A stretch of DNA of 9,968 bases from Acidimicrobiia bacterium (GTDB lineage Bacteria; Actinomycetota; Acidimicrobiia; UBA5794; JAOTWH01): NCBI GenBank assembly GCA_029863035.1, contig JAOTWH010000075.1, positions 1-9,968 on the forward strand, read 5' to 3'. The position numbers and the translations under genes were made by a program. How positions within the stretch are numbered: position 1 is the first letter of the stretch; the number at the start of each line of letters is the position of its first letter. The notes below the pieces were generated by a model, which was given only the letters and a program-made list of their open reading frames with translations, made no database searches and was not told the DNA's origin. Of the stretch, positions 1 to 5,947 are shown in pieces.

Positions 1-649
1 TGCCTTCGGTGATCTCGAGGGTGGCTGGATGAAGCGCCACGATCGTGCCCCGGTAGGTGCCTGCCTCGATGGCAGTCCCGACACGCAGGTGGCGTCGCAG
101 ATAGCGGCCCGTGGCCAGTTCGTTGGCGAGCTGGCGGCCTCCCAACCCGACGAGCATGGCTGTCGCGGCTCCCACGGTGAGAGCTAGGGCACCAACGAGC
201 ACGGTGATGATTGTGAGATTCACCCCGAGCTGAGCCAGGGCCAGGATCATGGCGAGCGCCATCACGGTGTAGCGAACACTCACGTCGAGCTCCCTTTGGG
301 GCCGCCCGGTCGCCCGGGCCAATGCCCCTCCGAGCAGGCCTCCTGCGATGGCGGCTGCTGCGTAGCCGGCGAGCAAGATGAGCCCGGCCGCCAGCACGCG
401 GGGCAGATAGCCGAGTACCTGATTGGGGATGGGCCTGAGAGTCTCGGGACTGACGGCGCCGATGGCGAACACCACGCCCACCGACGTGAAGAACCAGAAA
501 AGGAAGGCACCAGAGGCGGCACCGAGGCGGCTCAGGATCGGTCGATCCGTGATGCGGTTCAGGCGGCGCCGAGCCCAGAAACCGGCTAGGGCACCGACGA
601 ACAAACCCAGCGCGATCGCGACGATCGCTCCGATCCAGCGGCTATCCAT
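1..649 (-). CDS. MscS-family mechanosensitive ion channel protein (partial, C-terminus off the left edge)
   Basis: The open frame starts at ATG 649 and has no stop before the window edge; 216 codons are visible. Hydrophobic segments lie near residues 6-24, 48-66, 83-106, 126-143 and 146-170. The last is Gly/Ala-rich and ends in GLGGRQLANEL, like the pore helix of MscS. It is followed by VGTAIEAGTYRGTIVAL, which fits the start of the MscS beta domain (G-x-x-I-x-x-G-x-x-G-x-V). The family opens under membrane tension to release solutes during hypo-osmotic shock. The gene overlaps the end of the anti-sigma gene by 8 bp, with GGTGAGGG just upstream of its ATG, so it is probably translationally coupled and the last visible gene of the sigma operon. 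The channel family is fairly sure; gating is inferred. Confidence 0.82.
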   Translation of the reverse strand, partial: MDSRWIGAIVAIALGLFVGALAGFWARRRLNRITDRPILSRLGAASGAFLFWFFTSVGVVFAIGAVSPETLRPIPNQVLGYLPRVLAAGLILLAGYAAAAIAGGLLGGALARATGRPQRELDVSVRYTVMALAMILALAQLGVNLTIITVLVGALALTVGAATAMLVGLGGRQLANELATGRYLRRHLRVGTAIEAGTYRGTIVALHPATLEITEG

Positions 650-971
650 CGTCCCTCACCTGATCTCCTGTGCCGGGTCCGAACACTACGCGACCGGTAT
701 CCCACCACACGCCGAACAGGTCGATCACGAATGAGAGCGTGTCGCGAGACTCGCGCTCTCGTTTGGCGAGCTCTTCGACTAGCTGGCCCTCGAGTCCCTG
801 CGGCGGTGCCACGAATGCGGCCAGCAGTTCGCCCACGGTGACGGAGTTGTCGGGCACGCCGAGCCGGTTCGAGCAGCGTTCGCAGCTCGACAGGTGCTTC
901 TCGACGCGGCCGGGGCCGGGGTGAGCCGTCCAGCGTTCCAGCTTGCGGCGCGAGGGATGGATCCAGTTCAT
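642..971 (-). CDS. Zinc-binding (ZAS-type) anti-sigma factor
   Basis: This 109-residue protein should bind and inhibit the ECF sigma factor encoded just upstream. Near its N-terminus, HLSSCERC gives the H-x3-C-x2-C signature of zinc-associated anti-sigma domains, at about residues 26-33 from this start. No membrane helix is evident; the C-terminal part is acidic to amphipathic and includes FVIDLFGVWWDTG, so the product looks cytoplasmic. ATG 971 is chosen because it overlaps the sigma stop as ATGA and sits 7 nt after GGAGG at 979-983. The other in-frame ATG at 977 is only 1 nt from that site. The gene ends inside the start of the MscS-like gene. Sigma-binding specificity is inferred from adjacency. 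Confidence 0.8.
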   Translation of the reverse strand: MNWIHPSRRKLERWTAHPGPGRVEKHLSSCERCSNRLGVPDNSVTVGELLAAFVAPPQGLEGQLVEELAKRERESRDTLSFVIDLFGVWWDTGRVVFGPGTGDQVRDDG

Positions 972-1498
972 CTCCATGCCTCCAGTGATTTGGCAAGGGT
1001 GCGGCGCGCCCGAAACAGGCGAGTGCGCACCGTGGGAGTCGAAATGTTGAGCACAGAGGCGATGTCGTCGTAGGCCATGTCCTCTACCTCACGAAGCACG
1101 ATGATGGCGCGCGACGAAGGATCGAGTTCGGCGAGGCTTTCACCGAACTGCTCAATCGCCATCGAGCGCTCGACGGTGGCAGCAGTGTCTTCCCTGCCTG
1201 TCGCCTGCAGCGACCACGGGGGCCGCAGCTCCTCACGGCGACGACGCAGCATCGATATGGCGGTGTTGTTGGCGATGCGCAACACCCAGGTGCGCAGTGA
1301 GGACTCGCCCCGGAATCGTGGCAAGGCCCGCCAGGCCTTGATGAGGGTGTCCTGGGTCACGTCTTCAGCGAGGGAGTGGTCGCGGACGATGGCACGGGCC
1401 ACCCGGTACACGGCGGCACTGTGGTCTGTCACCAGCTGCTCGAAGGTCACCGCTACGGCGGGCTCCCCGCGCGTCGGAACGTCCGTCGAGTGGCTCAA
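968..1498 (-). CDS. ECF (extracytoplasmic function) RNA polymerase sigma factor
   Basis: The 176-residue protein has the two-domain layout of group IV sigma factors. Sigma-2 covers about residues 23-88, with DVTQDTLIKAWRALPRFRG, then SSLRTWVLRIANN in the -10 binding part. Sigma-4 covers about 119-171, with LDPSSRAIIVLREVEDMAYDDI and a helix-turn-helix ISTPTVRTRLFRARRTL that would contact the -35 element. No C-terminal extension is present. The first in-frame start is TTG 1498, just after an in-frame stop, with only a weak GACGAG upstream. A GTG at 1450 is a shorter alternative that would remove a 16-residue leader. The gene is followed by an overlapping zinc anti-sigma factor and an MscS-type channel, which suggests an envelope or osmotic signal. 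It probably transcribes its own operon, but no GGAAC-type -35 is visible upstream. Confidence 0.92.
   Translation of the reverse strand: MSHSTDVPTRGEPAVAVTFEQLVTDHSAAVYRVARAIVRDHSLAEDVTQDTLIKAWRALPRFRGESSLRTWVLRIANNTAISMLRRRREELRPPWSLQATGREDTAATVERSMAIEQFGESLAELDPSSRAIIVLREVEDMAYDDIASVLNISTPTVRTRLFRARRTLAKSLEAWR
979..983 (-). promoter_or_regulatory. Ribosome binding site that decides the anti-sigma start
   Basis: GGAGG within the last codons of the sigma gene lies 7 nt before ATG 971 and only 1 nt before ATG 977. This favours the start that gives the ATGA overlap and translational coupling. Confidence 0.6.
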
Positions 1499-1537
1499 CG
1501 CTCGTCACGCTCAATGCGACTGTCATGTCGGTCCTGC

Positions 1538-1583
1538 ATCGTCTTTCCAATTGTGACGCCATCGTCTTACCAATTGTGACGCC
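1538..1583. repeat. Two tandem 23-bp direct repeats in the divergent control region
   Basis: Units 1538-1560 and 1561-1583 are identical except at one base (ATCGTCTTTCC versus ATCGTCTTACC), and both continue CAATTGTGACGCC. They lie 40-85 bp upstream of the sigma start and about 100 bp upstream of the divergent membrane gene. Read on the minus strand, the 23-bp periodicity places GTCACA of one unit 16 nt before CGTC of the next, an arrangement resembling an ECF promoter. The repeats could instead be paired binding sites for a regulator. The repeat is certain; its role is inferred. Confidence 0.7.
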
Positions 1584-1593
1584 TGAGAACGCT

Positions 1594-1622
1594 ATGTGTC
1601 GCGAAGAAACTTCGCGACACAT
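1594..1622. promoter_or_regulatory. Perfect 29-bp palindrome, candidate operator or leader hairpin
   Basis: Arms ATGTGTCGCGAAG (1594-1606) and CTTCGCGACACAT (1610-1622) are exact reverse complements separated by AAA. The palindrome lies between two divergent transcription units and has no T-run, so it is not a usual intrinsic terminator. A dimeric repressor site is the simplest reading. If it is transcribed, it would form a very stable hairpin in a 5' leader. Confidence 0.6.
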
Positions 1623-1686
1623 CACCCGCCACAGCGTCAGTTAGGAGATCACCGTTGGAATCCTGATGGTGGAAAGGAGTGACAAC

Positions 1687-2391
1687 ATGTTGTTGGCACA
1701 AGTAGACGTTGCAGCTGAGGCCGAAGGCTTCTTCGATGGCGTCAAGAGCGGGCTCAACGATGCCTGGGAGACGATGCTGGGCTTTCTGCCCAACATCATC
1801 GGTGCGCTCATCATCCTGTTCGTGGGATGGCTGGTGGCGCGCATCATCAAGCGCGTGCTGGAGCGGGTACTGAATCGTGTCGGTCTTGATCGCTTGCTTC
1901 ACCGCACCGGGATGAGCGAGACGCTGGAGAATTCCGGTTTCTCGGCGTCCGGCGTCGTGGCGTCCATCGTGTATTGGATCGCCTTGCTGTCGGTGTTCGT
2001 CCTGGCGTCGGAGACCCTGGGCTCTGAGACACTGTCGGCGCTGTTGAGTGACCTGGTCGCATACCTGCCTCTGGTTGTGGTGGCGTTGGTCATCCTCATC
2101 GTCGCGGCTGCATTGGGGAACTTCGCATCTGAGCTGGTGGCACCGTGGGGTGAGAATCAAAACGTCCCGTGGGCGGCTGCGGGCACTCGATGGGCGTTCC
2201 TCATCTTCGGTGTGTTCGCCGCACTGAACACGCTGAACGTCGCTAAGGACATCGTCAACACGCTGTTCATCGCGGTGTTGGCCACCACGGGTGTCGGCCT
2301 GGCAGTTGCCTACGGCATCGGTGGCATCAAGACCGCCGAGAAGCACTGGAGCAAGTTGTTCGGTGGCGGTTCGAATTCGGCTGGCATGTAG
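1687..2391 (+). CDS. MscS-like conserved TM-helix membrane protein without a beta domain
   Basis: The 234-residue protein carries the conserved TM-helix motif of MscS/CmpX-type proteins (Pfam TM_helix): LGFLPNIIGALIILFVGWLV near residues 31-50, then ARIIKRVLERVLNRVGLDRLL. A second similar unit starts near 119 (LLSDLVAYLPLVVVALVI). Five hydrophobic segments are seen at about 34-54, 91-108, 125-147, 168-185 and 190-213. The last ends in GLAVAYGIGGIKTAEKHW, where MscS would carry its pore helix, and the protein stops soon after, so the cytoplasmic beta domain is missing. ATG 1687 is preferred over ATG 1666 because AGGAG lies 7 nt before it. It is the first gene of the plus-strand run and diverges from the sigma operon, which contains a relative. 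A role in membrane tension or osmotic response is inferred. Confidence 0.82.
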   Translation: MLLAQVDVAAEAEGFFDGVKSGLNDAWETMLGFLPNIIGALIILFVGWLVARIIKRVLERVLNRVGLDRLLHRTGMSETLENSGFSASGVVASIVYWIALLSVFVLASETLGSETLSALLSDLVAYLPLVVVALVILIVAAALGNFASELVAPWGENQNVPWAAAGTRWAFLIFGVFAALNTLNVAKDIVNTLFIAVLATTGVGLAVAYGIGGIKTAEKHWSKLFGGGSNSAGM

Positions 2392-2486
2392 CCAGCGTTG
2401 CCGGGGCGAAGGGCGAAGCCTCCTTCCTGGCGAGCCCTCGCCCCCGCATCAACGCCATCATGAATGACACAACAACTCGAGGCGCG

Positions 2487-2738
2487 ATGAGCACTGCCCG
2501 CAAGGCGGCGCTGGCGGCAGCGGGACTACTTGCGGCGGCAGTGCTCGTGTTCGTTTTCCAGAACTCGGAGTCGGTCGATGTGCAGTGGCTCGGATTCACC
2601 ATCCGTGCGCCTCTGTTCGTGATCATGATCCTGTCGGGACTCGCCGCCATCGGCTTGCGCGACCTGGTTGGATGGGCGCTGCGGCGCCGCACCAAGGCGG
2701 CGGAGCGTCGGATGGACAAAGAGCCGAAGAACCAATAG
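2487..2738 (+). CDS. LapA-domain (DUF1049) small membrane protein
   Basis: A small two-helix membrane protein of 83 residues (92 if it starts at ATG 2460). The first helix follows MSTARKAAL, and the text VFVFQNSESVDVQWLGFTI matches the hallmark F-x-x-Q-N segment of the LapA domain. It continues with RAPLFVIMILSGLAAIGL as the second helix and a basic tail, GWALRRRTKAAERRMDK. In proteobacteria LapA acts in lipopolysaccharide assembly. In a high-GC Gram-positive the role is unknown and probably concerns the cell envelope. ATG 2487 has GAGG 4 nt upstream; ATG 2460 has no clear ribosome site, so the start is uncertain. It lies between the TM-helix protein and an unknown repeat-bearing protein, with short gaps. 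Confidence 0.78.
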   Translation: MSTARKAALAAAGLLAAAVLVFVFQNSESVDVQWLGFTIRAPLFVIMILSGLAAIGLRDLVGWALRRRTKAAERRMDKEPKNQ

Positions 2739-2767
2739 AAATGACACGATCGAGAAAGGACGGGAAC

Positions 2768-3094
2768 ATGGGTTCGAAAAAAGAAGAGCCTCGACAAGAG
2801 TCGGAGGCAGCGGCCGAAGCAGGCCACGCGGCGGAGCCGCTCGACGTGGGGGATTCGCGGGTCTCGGATATGGCAAAGAAGCTCGGCGAAGCCACCAGCG
2901 AGGGCTACAAGAAGGCCCGCCCGGTGGTCGTCTCCGGCGCCAAGAAGGGTGCCCACCTCGCCGCCGTCGGTGGCCGCAAGGGTGCACACCTGGCTGTCGT
3001 TGGCGCAGGTAAGGCCAAGGACCTGGTCGTGGATTTCTGGCAGAAGAGGGCGGAGTCCGAAGGGCCAGCCAACCCCGAGGACCACGACAAGTAG
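2768..3094 (+). CDS. Small hypothetical protein with a duplicated KGAHLAxVG motif
   Basis: I do not recognise this 108-residue protein. It has a charged, Ala/Glu-rich N-terminal third (residues 1-30). The middle is basic and includes VSDMAKKLGEATSEGYKKARP. Two tandem copies of a KGAHLAxVG unit follow (about 60-68 and 71-79). The stretch KAKDLVVDFWQKR and an acidic tail close it. The repeats are short, amphipathic and Gly-rich, with no convincing membrane span, so a membrane-surface or nucleic-acid partner is possible but unproven. ATG 2768 is chosen because AAAGGA lies 7 nt upstream; the frame is open further upstream, but that part overlaps the LapA gene. It is 29 bp after that gene and 34 bp before the RCK_C gene, so probably in the same operon. 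Confidence 0.65.
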   Translation: MGSKKEEPRQESEAAAEAGHAAEPLDVGDSRVSDMAKKLGEATSEGYKKARPVVVSGAKKGAHLAAVGGRKGAHLAVVGAGKAKDLVVDFWQKRAESEGPANPEDHDK

Positions 3095-3128
3095 GCGCTA
3101 GCCACTACCCACACCGAGAGGACCCGCC

Positions 3129-3917
3129 ATGATCGCAATCGCCTCGTTGTTCGTTGTGGTGGCGCTGGCGCTGCTGGTGACGCGTCTGGGGGCGCTGGCG
3201 TTGACAGCCACCGGCATGCCGTCCGACGTTGCGCGGTTCCAGGCCCGTTCCGCCTTCACAGGCGTCGGGTTCACTACCAGTGAGTCAGAAACCGTCGTAG
3301 GCCATCCGCTGCGTCGCCGCATCGTGATGCTGCTGATGGTGCTTGGCAACGCCGGCTTCGTCACCATGATGGCGACCCTGGTGCTGTCTTTCAGCGGGAG
3401 CAGCGGTTCCGGGGACGCCCTGGCTCGGCTCGGCCTCATTCTGGTCGTGCTGTCGTTCTTGTTCTACCTGACGAGGACGTCGTTTTTCGAGAACCGGATC
3501 ACAGGGCTATTGCGGCGAGCCTTGACCCGCTACTCCGAGCTCGAGCTGCGGGACTTCCACCACATGATGCAGCTATCGGGCGACTATGCCGTCGTCGAGC
3601 TGGCCGTGCGCGAAGGAGACTGGGTGGCCGGCAAGAACCTGGCCGAGCTCGAACTACCCAACGAGGGTTTGCTGGTGTTGGCCGTCCAGAGTCTTGATGG
3701 CGGGTTCTCCGGGGCTCCGCGCGGCCAGACCGTCGTCCACCCAGGGGACACCTTGATCCTGTACGGGCGCACCAGCGTGGTCGCTGATATCGACACCCGA
3801 CCCGACTCGCCGCGAGGGGACCAGGCTCATGAGCAGGCCGTTGCCGAGCAGGAGGAGATCTTGCTGGAGGCGCAGGAAGAGCATCCGCCGTCGGAGGACG
3901 ATGACGAATCCAAGTGA
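3129..3917 (+). CDS. Membrane protein with Trk-like pore loop and C-terminal RCK_C (TrkA-C) domain
   Basis: The 262-residue protein has a helix at residues 2-25 and then a re-entrant-looking loop, ARFQARSAFTGVGFTTSESE (about 35-54). A second helix follows at 65-88 and a third at 99-116. The loop resembles the P-loops of TrkH/KtrB potassium transporters (T-x-x-G-F-[ST]-[ST]). Residues 150-222 form an RCK_C domain, with VVELAVREGDWVAGKNL and VVHPGDTLILYGR. Such domains bind ligands and gate potassium channels and transporters. The last 40 residues are strongly acidic. The start is supported by GAGAGGA 6 nt upstream. Only one helix-loop-helix unit is present, against four in TrkH, so it would have to oligomerise or act as a sensor. 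Potassium or other ion handling is inferred; the RCK_C assignment is firm. Confidence 0.75.
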   Translation: MIAIASLFVVVALALLVTRLGALALTATGMPSDVARFQARSAFTGVGFTTSESETVVGHPLRRRIVMLLMVLGNAGFVTMMATLVLSFSGSSGSGDALARLGLILVVLSFLFYLTRTSFFENRITGLLRRALTRYSELELRDFHHMMQLSGDYAVVELAVREGDWVAGKNLAELELPNEGLLVLAVQSLDGGFSGAPRGQTVVHPGDTLILYGRTSVVADIDTRPDSPRGDQAHEQAVAEQEEILLEAQEEHPPSEDDDESK

Positions 3918-3995
3918 GGTGGCATTAACCCGACGAGCCACGGCGCTCGCACCGAGGCGCCCACGCTCGCTCCTCCGGAACCGAGCATCGAGAAG

Positions 3996-4322
3996 TTGAA
4001 AAGACCGAGAAGTTTGCGAACCTTTCAGACGGCGGCAGCCGTCTTCTGGGGTGTTGTCGGGGCCGGTGTCGCCCTGTACGCGCTGAGCGATGTCAACTCC
4101 GACGTTCGAATCCTCGTGGCCGTGCTTTCGGTTGTCCTACCAGGTGCTTCGATCGCAGCTGCTGTGGCGATTCAGCGGGACCGTCCGACGGTGGCAGTAC
4201 TACTGCTGCTTGTCTCGGCGCTCACCCCGACATATTCCGCCTGGGCACTCAATCTGATTCCCCTGCTGATCGTTGCCACCATCATGCTCCCTCGGTGGCG
4301 AGCGAGGAGCGTCGCCGGCTGA
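3996..4322 (+). CDS. Small three-helix integral membrane protein, hypothetical
   Basis: This 108-residue protein has a basic N-terminus (KRPRSLR). Hydrophobic segments follow at about 12-32, 38-59 and 64-98; the last may be one long helix or a hairpin. The C-terminus is basic (RWRARS). I recognise no family. There is no ATG: TTG 3996 and TTG 4014 are the only start candidates before the first helix, and neither has a well-spaced ribosome site. The frame is continuous with the preceding gene after its TGA at 3915-3917, but nothing suggests programmed readthrough. It is 78 bp after the RCK_C gene and may be the last gene of the run. Coding character is good; the start is uncertain. Confidence 0.55.
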   Translation: MKRPRSLRTFQTAAAVFWGVVGAGVALYALSDVNSDVRILVAVLSVVLPGASIAAAVAIQRDRPTVAVLLLLVSALTPTYSAWALNLIPLLIVATIMLPRWRARSVAG

Positions 4323-4397
4323 GGCGACGCACGGCTTATCTACCGGATCGCCGAATAGATAGTCCGTCTCTGCTGCACCCGATCCACCAACGCAGAC

Positions 4398-4425
4398 CGG
4401 CCCCCGGAATACCCGGCGGGGGCCG
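4398..4425. terminator. Hairpin between convergent genes, probable bidirectional terminator
   Basis: CGGCCCCC (4398-4405) pairs exactly with GGGGGCCG (4418-4425) across a 12-nt loop. It lies between the end of the three-helix membrane gene and the convergent end of the cytochrome gene. No T-run follows on either strand, so termination strength is uncertain, but position and stability fit. Confidence 0.5.
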
Positions 4426-4449
4426 CTGTCTACCGAATCCCAGGCTGAC

Positions 4450-5919
4450 TCAGCTGGTCGGAAGTGTCTGCATGAACAAGATCAGGTCGAGAACCTGGTC
4501 GATGCTGAGGCCGGTTTCAAGGCCGGTAGGCATTGCTGCGCCCGGCTGCCCGAACACGATCTTGTGGGAACCCTCCCACGGGTTGTCAACCATGAGCGTC
4601 CCGAGGTACTCGGGCTCGGCTTCGTCGCCGAAATTGAGCTGTGTCCCGTCTGCACCGTGGCAGGCAGCACACTGGGTGTACAGCTCCTCGCCTTCGGCGG
4701 CGTCACCGGCGGTCGGAACCTTGGTGTCCGGGTCGAACAGTGTCGACATGTCGAATGCCCCGAGCTGAATGAACGCCGCAAGCGCGCCCAGCTCTTCATC
4801 GGACAGGTAGGCCGAGAAGTCGTGGTTCGAGTCGTTCTCGCCGCTGAGCTGCGCGACGATCTGCTCTTCGGTCCACTCGCGTGCGCCCCAGACGCCGGGG
4901 AAGCCGGTCATATGGGAACCCGACCCGTAGACACCGTCAACGCCCATGTAGTCCCAGCCGTGACACTCCTTGCAGCGCCAGGTGTCGCCGCCGGTGCGGG
5001 TGTTCGTCGACTGGCCCGCCCACAGTGGCATGTCACCGTCTGGGGCATCGACGCCGACTTCCCCGAACCACTTGTCGTATAGGCGGCCACCCAACCCGAG
5101 GGCGCTGACATCCCCGGCACCCTTCTCGGTCGGCAGGGTCTGGGCATACGCAATCACGTCGATCATGTCCTGGAGGCTCCAGCCGATGTTCAGCGCAGCG
5201 GGCATCGCGGAGCCGGGTTGCCCGACGCGAACCTTATGGAACCCCTCCCAGGGGTTGTCGGCAGCAATCGTCCCGACGAACTCCGGCTCCTCGTCCGACC
5301 CGAAGTTGATCGTGGTGCCGTCTGCACCGTGGCATGCAGCGCAGGTACCGTCGTAGAGCTCATCGCCGTTTTCGAGGTCGGCCCCAATAAGCGACTTGTC
5401 GGCATTGATGTACATCGACGTGTCGACGAGACCTTGCTGGATGAAGGTGATCAGGTCAACCAGGGCGTCTTCGCCCATGGCGGAGAAGTCGTGGTCGCCG
5501 GCTGTGAGAACCGCATTGAGATCCTCAAAGGACTTCGACTGCGCATTCGAGACGCCGGGGAACCCGGTCATGTGGGAGCCTGACCCGTAGACGCCGTCGA
5601 CGCCCTGGTAGTCCCAGCCATGACACTCCTTGCAGCGCCAAGTGTCACCGCCGGTGCGAGTGTTGGTGGTCTGGGTCGCCCATAATGGCTGGTCGCCGGT
5701 CGGTTCATCGACTTCTGCGGCCTCCCACCACTTGTCGTACAACAATCCGCCCGAAACGACGTCACCTTCCGGCGCTGGAGCCTGGGTGGACGGGGCGGCG
5801 GTCGTTGTGGCCGGGGCGGCGGTCGCGGTTGGAGGCGGCTCCGTCGTGTCCGCCGAGCTGTCGCTACAGGAAGCGACCAAAAGGGACACGGCTAGGACCA
5901 GCACAAATAAACGCCACAA
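4450..5919 (-). CDS. Tetraheme c-type cytochrome lipoprotein with internal duplication
   Basis: This 489-residue exported electron carrier has a hydrophobic signal ending in LLVASC, with the lipidated cysteine at 18. A Thr/Pro/Ala-rich linker runs to about residue 50. Two tandem units follow, about 57-263 and 277-488. Each has one CKECH heme site (C96/C99/H100; C316/C319/H320) and one CAACH site (C193/C196/H197; C417/C420/H421), giving four covalent hemes. Candidate axial methionines are in SHMTGF (M117, M337) and in the AMP motifs (M239, M463). The 45 residues around each CKECH are nearly identical between units (42 of 45). TTG 5919 is supported by GGGAGG 7 nt upstream. It should sit outside the membrane, moving electrons to or from a respiratory partner not encoded in this window. 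Redox partner and potential are unknown. Confidence 0.92.
   Translation of the reverse strand: MWRLFVLVLAVSLLVASCSDSSADTTEPPPTATAAPATTTAAPSTQAPAPEGDVVSGGLLYDKWWEAAEVDEPTGDQPLWATQTTNTRTGGDTWRCKECHGWDYQGVDGVYGSGSHMTGFPGVSNAQSKSFEDLNAVLTAGDHDFSAMGEDALVDLITFIQQGLVDTSMYINADKSLIGADLENGDELYDGTCAACHGADGTTINFGSDEEPEFVGTIAADNPWEGFHKVRVGQPGSAMPAALNIGWSLQDMIDVIAYAQTLPTEKGAGDVSALGLGGRLYDKWFGEVGVDAPDGDMPLWAGQSTNTRTGGDTWRCKECHGWDYMGVDGVYGSGSHMTGFPGVWGAREWTEEQIVAQLSGENDSNHDFSAYLSDEELGALAAFIQLGAFDMSTLFDPDTKVPTAGDAAEGEELYTQCAACHGADGTQLNFGDEAEPEYLGTLMVDNPWEGSHKIVFGQPGAAMPTGLETGLSIDQVLDLILFMQTLPTS
5091..5751 (-). repeat. Upstream copy of the cytochrome internal duplication
   Basis: The coding DNA for the first diheme unit (about 5131-5751) is repeated about 660 bp away as the second unit (about 4456-5091). 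The best-conserved stretches are 5567-5739 and 4907-5079. They differ mostly at third positions and keep long identical runs around the CKECH heme site, which points to duplication followed by purifying selection or gene conversion. Confidence 0.6.
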
Positions 5920-5926
5920 AACAATA

Positions 5927-5932
5927 CCTCCC
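5927..5932 (-). promoter_or_regulatory. Ribosome binding site supporting the TTG start of the cytochrome
   Basis: GGGAGG ends 7 nt before TTG 5919. No ATG or GTG precedes the signal peptide in this frame at a suitable distance, so this site decides the start. Confidence 0.65.
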
Positions 5933-5947
5933 GTCGGATTCCTTCAG

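Noticed and set aside
586..996. Minus-strand 136-residue frame over the anti-sigma gene
   Set aside because: Arg-rich, low-complexity translation in another frame of a gene with a clear zinc motif and coupled start.
968..1498. Assignment of the sigma factor to ECF41 because of the GTCACA/CGTC elements
   Set aside because: ECF41 proteins have a long C-terminal SnoaL-like extension. This protein ends right after sigma-4 and has a separate zinc anti-sigma factor.
1567..2346. Long minus-strand open frame opposite the TM-helix gene
   Set aside because: Its translation is Gln/Arg/His/Asp-rich with no domain, while the plus strand gives a clear membrane protein with a ribosome site. It is a reverse-frame shadow.
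2403..2444. Imperfect GC-rich hairpin after the TM-helix gene as a terminator
   Set aside because: The stem is bulged, the loop is long and no T-run follows. The next gene is close and probably co-transcribed, so it may be only a processing or attenuating structure.
4564..5583. Several plus-strand frames inside the cytochrome gene
   Set aside because: They repeat because the gene itself is duplicated, and they show no domain or start signal.
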